The position numbers and the translations under genes are program-made. From positions 124,001 to 188,000 of the forward strand of contig CAJNYU010000038.1 in the NCBI GenBank assembly GCA_905331475.1: DNA of 64,000 nt, written 5' to 3'. The notes beneath the pieces were generated by a model. The model had not been told where the DNA came from, made no database searches, and was given only the letters and a program-made list of their open reading frames with translations. Shown one piece after another: positions 23,884 to 34,538 of this stretch. The DNA comes from Rotaria socialis (Eukaryota > Rotifera > Eurotatoria > Philodinida > Philodinidae). Numbering within the stretch: position 1 is the stretch's first letter; every line of letters starts with the position of its first letter.

Positions 23884-24753
23884 TGAGCTCGAAACTATAT
23901 ACTTGAAAATTATCATATCGAAAAAATTATTCTTTTATTTAAAGCAGCTGATAGAGCGATCAAAGGATACTGCGAGTTTAAAGACCTCGTTTGTTAGATA
24001 CAATTGAATATAGAAAATATATAAGAAGCTAGATCCACTAATTGGCTGTACAAGATCTTAGCTACATTGATGATTAGTCGTGAAGTAAATTTGTTAGATT
24101 CATGCAATAATCTCAACCGTTTGAATTCGATCAGTTTTTAGTCTAAAATATATTGGAAACCACTATATATTTCGTTCAGTTTCTTTTTAACAACAATAAA
24201 AAAGAGTCGAAAAGGATGAATAAAGCAAGGTAAAGAATTCGGTTCCTGTGAAAGTAACGTGTCTTTGTTGTAATTTGTCATTCTCAGAAAGAATCTCCAG
24301 CTATCCTCACGGAGCAAACAGTTCTTAGATCAAAAACCTTCAAACTGAATCGAAGCTGTTAATAAATTGTGTAACACTTTAATGAATAAAATAAGATCAC
24401 AAGTCATCTTTGGATATAAGAAATGAAATTTATCTTCGAAACGAATTTACAATATCATACTAGTATACAATCGGGAAGATGAATCAAGGCGTACTCATTC
24501 TAATCTATGCAGGGAAATATTTTTCTAATTATAAAATTGCCAACAAAATCTTGTGTGTATAGAATGCTCATAGACTAGGCATTAATTTTTTTGAATTCAA
24601 TATTACTCAGTAAAATAACAAACTGATCGGTTTTCGGTCTTTCGATTGGTACAGTCAACTGTAAGTTGAATTTATTTAAATCAATCGAAAGAAAACATTT
24701 CATGAATATATTAATTCGTTGTTAAAATAAAATAAGATCCGCGTGTAGATCGT
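23884..24753. other. Intergenic region between convergent genes
   Basis: No coding sequence recognised. An imperfect short inverted repeat (TCTTTCGATTG near 24640; CAATCGAAAGA near 24682) is present, and its right arm is shared with 16101-16121. Confidence 0.4.
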
Positions 24754-26597
24754 TTAAGGTCTCCATATGGGAATATTTTTTGATTGACCAACTTGCGGTT
24801 GCCGGCGAGAACGTACAAGATCATTGTTACAATTAATACACAAATCAGGAAAGCAATTTCTCCATTGATAATTTGTCGTTAATATCATTCGAGGTTCTTG
24901 ACTACAACGTGTACATAATCGAGTAGTTTTAGCTGAATTGGCTCTAGGTACTACAAATGTTTTCCTGCTTGTTGTTGTTTTTACTGATGTAACTGGCGCT
25001 CCCTTTACTGATGAATAATTATAATGCGTTGGTGTATAAGGTTGACCTTCAATTATGTATGTTACAATTTTTTGATCAGACTTATCGTGTGAAGTTGATG
25101 GAGATTCATCATTGAAATGTATTTGTGATGGAACTCGATTTGTTTCATAGGTTGACCATGGCCGATGATCAGTGGTATACATGGCTTGTTGACGTAATCT
25201 AATATTTCTATAAATGGTATATGTTAGTATATATAACGATACGCCTAAGATAAATAAGCCAGCACAAAGAATTTGAATACTTTGAAATATACGTTTTGCA
25301 TTCATATTTGTTTGAAAATAACTTGGCCATGCTATATAAAGTGGCCAGCCGGTGATGATTGTCGTAGTTGTCGAATTCGACACATCGACTGTAGCTGCAT
25401 CGCAACTTAAAAAGAAGCATCGAGTAGGATCAATCAGAACAAATATATCATAAACTATTAACGCAATACATAATATAATCATAATAAAACACAATATGAC
25501 AGTAATATGAAGTAGAAGCAAGTGTGGCTTGCATGCTGAAAAAAATGTAGAAAATTTTGCTTTTAAGATTCACGGTTTTTAAAGATTATATCTTCCAACA
25601 TGCTTTTTCTAATGTTCTATTTGTAACACTTCCGTCATTATTAAAAAGATTTGAACATTGACTAATTCAATTTTTTTTATGATATTTTGCTCTTCAATAG
25701 ATACTGTCTAAGTAAGAAATGTGTTTCATTGGACTATTCAGTGGCGCATTGGTATTAATATTTATCTTGTATATTTCAGTAACAATGTATTGATATTGCA
25801 TGAAAAAAACCTTTTTGAAAGACGACTTTTGATGCCTTTCACAAAAATTGTCCGCGAAGTGTTTCAATTGAGTATGTAACCTGTATTTTGCATATGAAAT
25901 ACTTTGAAGCCTCAACAAAATCATATTTTTTAATATGAAAAGGTACATCAACTGTTGATAGAAACTGAAGTACATAGTCGCTTACTGTGACGCTTCTATT
26001 TGCATAAGTTGACACTTAATTCTAAATGCATGAAACAGTATATAACTGTTTTTAGTTCGTTGCTGCTAAGAGACTATCGCGATTGTAATCAGAAGAAATT
26101 CAAAATCTATAAAACCGTATAATTATATAGTTTTCATAAAACATATAATTAATTAAACAACAAGGAGTTTTTTTTTAGACATCACACTATATTGTATTCA
26201 ATAGTAATAGTTTCAAAATAATATTTATAAAACATCTATTGAATTTATATTGATTATTTTCCACAGGACTACTCAAGAATTTTCTCTATGAAAGCTTTTT
26301 TATAATTACTTTCTGAAGAGTTGCATATTAAATCTTACCAGTAATCAAAATACAAACAGCACAGAGCATTAGAGGAATAAAAACAATAAAACCTCCAAAA
26401 GCTGTTGATCGGTATAAGTCAAAAAGTGTATTACCCAATTCCATACCAGCGATGGCTAAGCAAAGGAAAACTAGTATTGATCCAAGTACGATTATCCAAA
26501 CACGAGGCCATCGTAAATAGTATCCGTACTTATTAAAAGTGTGTCTTAATTTTGATTGGTATGATTTGGATAACATTTTCAAGTTTATGAAAGTCAA
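24754..26597 (-). CDS. Four-transmembrane orphan protein with Cys-rich tail
   Basis: Two exons (26597-26339 and 25535-24754) join in phase across a 803-bp intron to give 346 residues. Four hydrophobic segments are visible: WIIVLGSILVFLCLAIAG, GGFIVFIPLMLCAVCILIT, VILCFIMIILCIALIVYDIF and ILCAGLFILGVSLYILTYTI. The loop between TM3 and TM4 has a Cys pair (CFFLSC) and a potential N-glycosylation site (NST), so it is probably extracellular. The cytosolic C-terminal half is Ser/Thr-rich and contains a CTRC ... C ... CINC cysteine set that could bind zinc. The topology resembles tetraspan families such as MARVEL/claudin-like proteins, but no signature motif is present. I do not recognise an orthologue. 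The first ATG (26597) is followed by another Met seven codons on. Confidence 0.7.
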
Positions 26598-27958
26598 AAT
26601 CGTAGTATACGTGCTTTTTCTTTGCGTCTCAAAGAAAAATAACCTTTAATCTTCTGATTTTTTTTCTTGTTTTAATGAAAAAAAAGAAAGATGAATAAAC
26701 ATTTTCTTTGATTTATAAAGAAATCCAATAAGTATATTTAGACAAAACCCATTGACATTATTTTCATTTCATAAATGTTTTTAAGTATCGAATGATTTAG
26801 AGAGAAGAAAAATGATTGTATTAGTTAAAATCGTAAGGGGGATAAGACTTCATTCGACAGCTATGCTACACGTTTTTTTCATTCTCAAATGTATTGAAAT
26901 CAATTTTACTGGATAACATTTGAGTTGAAAATATGCATAAACATAATCCTAGCACGTTCTATTCATAGTTACCATGCGATCAATCTCCTTAAGTCAGCCA
27001 GAAAAGAGCGTACTCCACCTAGAAGCCTCACAATCCAATGGCATTTTCAAGGGTTTAATAGAAAATTGATAACACAACTTTGAGTTCGATACGATGATAT
27101 TTTCTACTAGAACTCGCTATATCAAATTTCTCGCGAACTACATTCAGTTGGATTTACTCGACAGGTCTTCTCTATTGTATTAACCAGAGTAAACAATAAA
27201 TTGTGTCGCTATCTGAGATTGACTGAGGAATTTCATTATATAGATTGGATAGAACGCTTTTTTTTCATACTCTATTAACTCGGCTTCATTCGAAACGAGG
27301 GATTTGATGATGCCATGGGTCTTGACATGCTCTTTCAAGTAAAAGTCATTCGATACAATGGAGCTCATTTGAAAACACAGAGATGATCGATCGAAAAAAG
27401 GAGAACAACGAATCTGCGATTGGGCATTAGATCATTTAATCAATGACAAAAAAGACTTCCAACTGTCGTCGCAACTTTTTTCAGGTGCGTAATAGTCTTA
27501 ATTTTGCATGTAGAAAAAAAATCTAATCTGTATGACCTTTTGAATATATGTAAAGTAGACATTCGTAGTATCGGAAAAATAAATTTTGTAAATCTGTACT
27601 TTTATCAGAATCAGTTTATGGATTCTCACTTACAATAAAATAATAAATATGAAAATGTATAGAAACATTCTTGATCAGAATATTTACCTGAGCTGTACTT
27701 AAACTTCTCTACTGTAATATCAAACTCTCACAAAGTAATATCGTTAGCTAGTGACCTCTTTTCCACAGAAAATCAATATAGTGAAGGATAAATCATGTTT
27801 TCTAACTCGCTCATAAACGTAGCTAAACAAATACTTTGCTTCTTTTTTTCATATTCATATTCTTTTACTACGTTTTGTTGCTACTGAATACAAAACGATT
27901 GGACTGCTTTTTTTATGTACAGTATAAATAATTATTTCCCATTAACAAACCTGTAAAA
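26598..27958. other. Divergent intergenic region
   Basis: No supported gene. A TATA-like TATAAATA lies at about 27923, some 35 bp before the golgin start codon, and may belong to that gene's promoter. Confidence 0.4.
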
Positions 27959-30103
27959 ATGTTTAAACCTTTAATCAAGAAAGTTCGCGAAAAAAGTAAT
28001 AATCCAAGTATCTTACCAGAGAACAGTTCAGACGAAGGAAATGACAATATACCTAAAGACCACAAGAACAGCTCTAATCAGGAAAATTCCTCATCATCGC
28101 GTGCTCATCGTACGTTATCGAAGAATGTTTTTTTTCTAAATTATATTCTTAATCCTATTCAAAGGCCGATCTGATTCCATTGTTCAACAAACGTTGACAA
28201 ACAAGTCAAGACCTTCTTCAATTTCCAATGAAGTTCGATATTTATACTTAATAAGTTTTTAATGTTTTTCTTATTTTTTATATTTTTAGCCAGATAACAA
28301 AGAAGCAGCAGTAAAATCTTTATCCGATGTTTTTTCTACTCTTATTCAAGGTATAAACAATACTCATTTCTTTTTTATAAAATCAAATTTTTGTTTCTAT
28401 TAGAACCAATTTCACTTGATAACTATGTACAAGTTCTTAAATCGTGGGTAAGGTTTTTTTGCTTTGAAGGAAAAAGCAAATTCTAATATATTTATTTATC
28501 ATAGATGGACTCAAAAGAAGAAATTCTCCAACAAAAAGATGATACTATTCAAAGTTTATTAAAAGAAACAGTAAATCTACAAAATGAACTCACTTTAATG
28601 AAAAGCCAATTTACCGATTTCCAGTATGTTTTCTGTGATAAAATTTAATTCAGTATTTTAATTATTTTCTTTAGGAATTCAAAAGAGAAGAATACAAATG
28701 ATAATACTGTAAAGGTAATTTATTTAACGATTTTCATCGTAACATTCATTAATTTTATTTTAGGTGCCTTATTTACAAAAGCAAATCGATTCTCTTCGTT
28801 TCGACAATGAAAATCTTAAATTAACAATAAAATCTTTACGAGCACAATTAAGTGATGTTGAAGCAGGTTAGTTGATTTATATAATCTTTTATTTAGTTTT
28901 GAAGAGTGAATATTATTTTTTTTTAGAGAGAGATGATTTACTTATAAAATCAACTGATGTATCGCCTCTAAAGTCTAATGATAATCTTCAAAAACAGCTT
29001 GCTAAACAAATAGTGGAAAGTGAACAACAGAAAATTGAAGTAGAACATTTACGACAAGCTCTTATTGAACGAGATGCGATTATTGAACAACAAGATAAAC
29101 GTTTACTAGTCGATCATGATACGCAAGCGATACAAACAGTTAGTGTTTAATGAAGTCGATTATATATATACATATTTTTCTTTTTTGATTGTTGATTTTA
29201 AGGATGAAGATAAATCATTTGTTCAAGTACTCGCTGAACCAGATGTGGATACCATTGGTAAATTGCAAATTGAATTAGATGAGAAAAGCCGAGTAAGTCA
29301 TCAAAATCCTTAACAAGTATTTTTGAGAATTTCCCATTTTCGTTCGGGGCGACTTTTATGTAAATAGAGATTAATGAAAAACCTACCGAATGAATAATTA
29401 ATATGTTTTCTTTCGTAAATACTTATTTTCAATCAGACTCGTTTGCTTACTAAAGTAATTCTAAAATTTAGACCATAAAAAACTTGCAGCAACGTTATAA
29501 TGATCTTCGCAAAACACTTCAACGAGAATTTCATGCATCCATACCCAAAGATCTCAATCAAATGGCACCATCAAAGCCTAATAGTGCTACTCAATCGCCA
29601 CCCACAAATCTTCCATTGATTCATTACGATGAATCAGCAACATCACAGAGTGATGTCGATATAGCTAAACGAGCATCAACCGCCCGACAAATGACAGCCG
29701 TTCGTAAAAATGTTACATTCACATCTGCTACAACAGCTATATCGTCAAGCCCAGCAATTTTACCACATACATCAGTTGAATCGAGTTCAGCAAAATCACA
29801 AAAGAATGGCCAACGTTCATCGATCGATGGACAAACGACATTAAACGGAACAAACTTTAAATATCTTAAACATGTTTTACTAAAATTTATGACCGCAACT
29901 GAAGATGAAGTAAGATATAAAACACTGAAATTCTTGTTTTATTTATTTTATTTAAGGCTATTCACCTGATTCGTGCCGTATCTACATTGCTCAGTTTTTC
30001 CGCCGACGAAGAACGTCTTCTTCGTGAAACACTTGATTATAAAATGTCGTGGTTCGGAAAAGTATCACGTCATAAGCCATTGACACCCAATTTAAATTTT
30101 TAA
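27959..30103 (+). CDS. GOLGA1: Short GRIP-domain golgin (golgin-97-like)
   Basis: Trans-Golgi tethering coiled-coil protein. The start [12 protein letters not shown] matches the amphipathic N-terminus typical of golgin-97/golgin-245. A Ser/Asn-rich linker follows, then coiled-coil exons (for example [37 protein letters not shown] and [20 protein letters not shown]). Next is a Ser/Thr-rich spacer, and at the C-terminus a GRIP domain: [19 protein letters not shown], then [17 protein letters not shown], then [10 protein letters not shown]. The GRIP domain binds ARL1-GTP and targets the TGN; the Tyr of KYLKHV, needed for ARL1 binding, is present. Total is only about 420 residues, roughly half of vertebrate golgin-97, so the tether is shorter. 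AATAAA-type signal near 30148. Symbol assigned by best motif match; GCC1 is the alternative. Confidence 0.82.
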
Positions 30104-30892
30104 TTTTAAAGAAATATTCACATTAAAATTGTTACTTTATTTATTCAAATAAACAATTGCTTTCTATTTCAACTCAAATAGTTTAATTTGAACAAGATAT
30201 TAATGTTCTTTTTTTCAATGTTAAATTTCTCATAGTTTTAAAACTTTTAGTGTTATTCGATTCAGTATATATATATATATATATATCTTTTTTTTGGTGT
30301 TTATCTATGTGAAATTCTTGGGTATCTAACCAATTTAATTGATTTCTCGAATAAATTTACAGGCAAACATTATAAATATTCGCACGCGAAAGGCTTCAAT
30401 TAAGATTAAGTGTCGTAAACGGACAAACTGTGGCCCGTCTAAATAAACAAAATGTCATCACGATAGCGCAGGTGAAAAGTACGGAATAAGTGATTCATTT
30501 AGTACATGTTCTTTTATTAGCCGGTATAAATCTCATACAACAAAAAGTTGATTCGAATATATTTGTTCAAGAATAAGGCTTTAAATCAATATTTCCTTTT
30601 TATACACTAAACAGGCGGACAGTAAGTAGTTCTAAACTAAACCCTATTTTTTTTCAAATATTTTGGTCTTCGCACATGTGTATGGGATGAGCACTGTGTG
30701 GGATAATTAACCCTATACATAAGTATATAGATGGCCATCTAGAAGAGTACGACTAACTTGTGACAGTTGACCAATTAAAATTTTTGTTTTATATGATTGC
30801 ATGTAAATATTCCAATGCTTTTATCAACTTTTTAAAATCCGCTTGAGTGAGAGAGAAAATGGTGAGACTGACACGTTTAACTATTACAAATA
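30104..30892. other. Intergenic, with (TA)n microsatellite
   Basis: Contains a pure TA run at about 30266-30286. No coding sequence recognised. Confidence 0.45.
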
Positions 30893-32112
30893 TTGAAAGA
30901 TTTACTTGTCAGAATACTTTCTAACTACATTACATTGAAAGCAACAACATCCATTTTAATCCGTTGTATCAAAAAACAAAAGTACGTGATGAATAGATCT
31001 GCTCGATATGAAACGCCAAGACGTGAATTACGTTATGGTTTTCGAAGTCTTATAACTTTACTTCTGGTGACTGTAGTTATTGTTAGTGTTTTTATGATTC
31101 TGCATACTATGCAGCTAATTTAAGTAATGTTCAATTTCACAATATTGCTGTTAATCATTTATATCTGCCAAGTGTCATTGCATTGAATAGTCTTTTTTCT
31201 GAGTGTCAGTCAATTGCAAGAGTCAAATTTTCAAGGAAGTTTGATGGATAAAAGTCGTTTTCTTGATTGTTCATTAGAAAACGCAACATTTTCAGGTATT
31301 TATTTAAAGATATGACCCATTCGATTGGCAGAAAATTTGATCGTTTCAAAAGGTGGTTCATTAAAATATTCATCATTTATTAACATTAGTAATTTATCGA
31401 GTACTGATTTTACAAATACAGATTTATTAAATAGTGATATTCATATCGATTGACTTGACAATACAAGTAATATTATTCACGCTCGCCTACCGAATGGATC
31501 TTTTTATAATATTAATTCAAAGAATTTAATTAAGGATGGCGGAGCTGAAGAAAAAGTAATGATTTCTCCTTTTATTGTGAAATATATTTTGTCGGCGTCT
31601 TTCTATTTAGTGTTATATTCTTCAAAGTGATCGTTGGCATAAAGAACCGAAAGATGCAGCTTTAACCATAGCTCACAGAAAAAATAATTCCTGCGTTAAA
31701 ATGAGGAATATTCCTGAGAAAAATTGTTATTTTCAAGCAAATTCAACTGGTCGATTTACTCAACATATTGATTTAAACCGATATTCAACACTCATTGATA
31801 ATAATCGAGCGTAGTATAATTTATCCGTTTATCTAAGTTGTTTTAATAGTTCAAATGGTTCGGCTACTGTCGAACTTTATTTTGCGAATGAACGAAAAAA
31901 CGATCTAGCCTATGGTAGTAGTCATCTTTTTTATTAATCATTTGTTTTTATGCTTTTTTCAGCGATTAATTATGATGAAACACGGAAATTATTTTTGCAT
32001 AATTCATCAATACCAGCCGGAATTCGTACAGTCAAGATTGTGATGAAGTCTATATTGCAAAATCGTGTTGTGCAATCGGTGATATTCATTTAAATATATT
32101 TCAAAACAATGA
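30893..32112 (+). pseudogene. Decayed transmembrane pentapeptide-repeat protein gene
   Basis: Reads as a broken copy of a TM + pentapeptide-repeat + C-terminal beta-domain protein. An N-terminal piece (MNRSARYETPRRELRYGF plus the hydrophobic SLITLLLVTVVIVSVFMI) ends in an early stop at 31121-31123. Further on, pentapeptide-like text (ESNFQGSLMDKSRFLDCSLE, then SSFINISNLSSTDFTNTDLL) is interrupted by an in-frame TGA. The C-terminal part (DRWHKEPKDAAL, NCYFQANSTGRFTQHIDLNR, then YNLSVYLSCFNSSNGSATVE) carries an in-frame TAG. Near the end a frame change separates GIRTVKI from DEVYIAKSCCAIGDIHLNIF, consistent with a small deletion. At least two premature stops and one frameshift remain after allowing for introns. 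Function of intact relatives is not known to me. Confidence 0.7.
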
Positions 32113-32390
32113 ATAAAATCTAATACATCGATTACAGCGTTACATCAATGATTTTGTTTGCTTGTTTATAAGAAAATCAGCTTGTGTTTAAAAAATAAAA
32201 TAAAAAGCTAACATCACTATGAAATATGAGAAAACCACGAGTATGAGAAAGAGATGCGAGTGTCAGTTATAGACGGTCCGACATTGCATTAAAACTGCAT
32301 CTCAATCGAATGAACTGCAGCTCGGATTCGGTCAACAGAGCTTGCAAAGAAACGGAAAAGTTGCCATTCACCTCAGCCTATTCGAGACTG

Positions 32391-32938
32391 TTATTTATTA
32401 AATGTATTAATGTAACTCGTTAAAAATATTGAACTTGGTGGACCTTTAATAAATGTTTCGTATTGATCAGAAAAAAATGGCGCTAATCCGAATGATTGTG
32501 GATCAAGTTTTATTTGAATCGGACCACGCTGAGTATTTATGCTTTGTACAATCATTGAATTTCTTTTTTCGTCATTATCAATTTCATTTTTCGAAATGCT
32601 TGTAAAAGTAGGTCCCATAGGAAATCGTTGGTCACGAATGTTTTCACAGTTATACATCGGAATACAAATAGCTGGACCGAGAGTATCATTGGGATCCTTT
32701 AGTTTCGATGGGTCGATACCAATCATGGTTGTGTTTAAGGCAAACTAAGAAAAATGTTGTTAGTCTTTTATAGTATTTCGTATTTTATATACTTGTTTCA
32801 TTTGCTCAGTGTCACGCATTATTTGTCTAAGAGAATCTAGAAGAGCAAATAGGTCTTTCGACAATAGCAAACAGAAGAATGGTGAAACTAACAATGAAGA
32901 AAATTACAACAACAATTATTACATTGTTCAGTTGACAT
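32391..32938 (-). CDS. Orphan three-exon gene, 154 residues (may have more 5' exons)
   Basis: Exons 32938-32923, 32887-32793 and 32744-32391 join in phase across 35- and 48-bp GT-AG introns. Sequence begins MSTEQFSPFFCLLLSKDLFA, continues LRQIMRDTEQMKQ, then a globular-looking part (IGIDPSKLKDPNDTLGPAIC, RGPIQIKLDPQSFGLAPFFS) and ends INTFNK. In other frames exon 2 looks like a membrane segment, but that frame meets stops. Upstream sequence to about 33080 (KNSTSKLSNLFKPSNTQSDE) is open and could be an extra exon; joining it further upstream (DKQKSKKVYDDMTNKIK) requires one base in an A-run. I do not recognise the family. Confidence 0.5.
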
Positions 32939-33439
32939 GATTTCATCAGATTGCGTATTTGATGGCTTGAATAGATTACTTAATTTTGATGTACTATTTT
33001 TCTTTAGAATAAACGAGAAGTTTTTATTTTGTTTGTCATATCGTCATAAACCTTTTTAGATTTTTGTTTGTCTAAAAAAACAACAACTAGAAGTGACATT
33101 ACTTTGAAATACATAAATGTCAATTACCATGCTGAAATGATGTTTTGGATTTTATTTTTTTGCTAATTTTACCTAAAGATTATTTTTAATAGTCTCTCAA
33201 TAATAAACCTACCTTGACGCAGTCTCATTGCTTGTACTACCTATCAATAAAACTAGTTGAGTAACATTTATTCAACATGAATTACTTTGTCTAGATTTGA
33301 GTTTTTTGTTTTTGCTAAAAGAAAACATCAGTGATTTCCATCAGAGAAATATTTTATATTATTTACCTACGGTTCCTTTTGTTGGCGTTAGTTTTTTGCG
33401 AATTTTCTATCGAGAAAGAAGAATAATGCGAATTGTTTA

Positions 33440-34538
33440 TTATTTTGACTGACTTTTTGATTTCGTTATTCGTTCTGATCTATTGATATTTTCATTACTC
33501 GAAGACGGAGAGTTTTGGTTAGATGATAAAAACTGTTCTTTTGATTTGTTTTTATCGGCATCAATTAATTCACCGATTTCTGTTCGAACAGTATTGACAA
33601 GTTCACGAATATTCTTCGAAGAGACGATGATAACAACATCGATATGTATTTGTTGCTCTCACCATTTCATTGTACTGTTGTTTCGTGTTTGATGGTTTTA
33701 AGGAAAGTTCTTGCTCTTCGTTCGTTGATGAAATTGAATCTTGTGGGATATTGTTAGCATCAATTGCTTTTGTTTGCGAACCGGATTTATATTGAGGAGA
33801 TTTTTGTTCTTGATCTATATATTAGCTAATCGAAGAGTTTATAACTCAATTCAAGTTCGATTACTTGATTGCCGGCTGTATTTGGTGGCGTTAAAAGATA
33901 TTCCTAAGTCTTCAAGAAGTTCATAAAATTGCTTTTGATTGAATCTCATATGGAATTCTAATAGAAGCATCATAGTTCGTAGTACTGAAACAAACTTTGA
34001 TTATTACTATTATTATTATAATGACTATGCTTTTCTGAACATTGTCTATTTATTTTTGATTGATTAGAAGAATATTCTAGACGAAATTTTGAAGAATCAC
34101 TGCTATCATGGGTTTTATTATCTGCATTCAGTTTATAGTTCGATTGTATTGGTTGTTGAGCATATAGGGAATCATTTTGATGGATTGTTTTAGCTTTTCG
34201 ACGGCAGCATAAACTTGTATGACTATTCTGATTTCGTGAATTGGTCAAATGTTGAATTATTTGAACAGCGAATTGTTTCAGTGGGAATGTTATTTTTTCA
34301 TTCTGATGATTCTTTACAACGAAACCATCGAACTGCTTTTCACTTGAGATTGATAAGGATTTGATATCTTGAAGAAGATCAGGAATGAAAGTATTCTTTT
34401 TGTTTTCAAATTTCTATAATATTTTCATACTGATGAATGAGAATATAATAATAGTTTGCCTACTTGTTTCGTATCACGAACATTAATAGATCGTTTGGGA
34501 GTTTGTAATATATTGTAATTTATAAGAAAATTTTTCAT
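33440..34538 (-). CDS. Orphan five-exon gene, 302 residues
   Basis: Exons 34538-34464, 34413-34026, 33984-33865, 33814-33663 and 33613-33440 join in a single phase with introns of 41-51 bp (donors GTAGGC, GTCATT, GTAATC, GTGAGA; acceptors all AG). The N-terminus is MKNFLINYNILQTPKRSINV. Exon 2 includes FPLKQFAVQIIQHL and a long polar Asn/Ser stretch. Exon 3 holds a helical block LLLEFHMRFNQKQFYELLED. The last exon has a helix (NIRELVNTVRTEIGELIDAD) and a basic Ser-rich end. Without the introns the region looks frameshifted, so the phase agreement is the main evidence that it is real. The third donor and the exon 2/3 junction are the weakest points. No domain recognised; probably nuclear or cytosolic (no signal peptide or TM). 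Confidence 0.55.

Noticed and set aside
32830..32945. Apparent membrane helix (IIVVVIFFIVSFTILLFAI) on the minus strand
   Set aside because: That frame meets stops on continuing; a 35-bp intron gives an in-phase alternative joining to the next exon, so the hydrophobic run is probably partly intronic.
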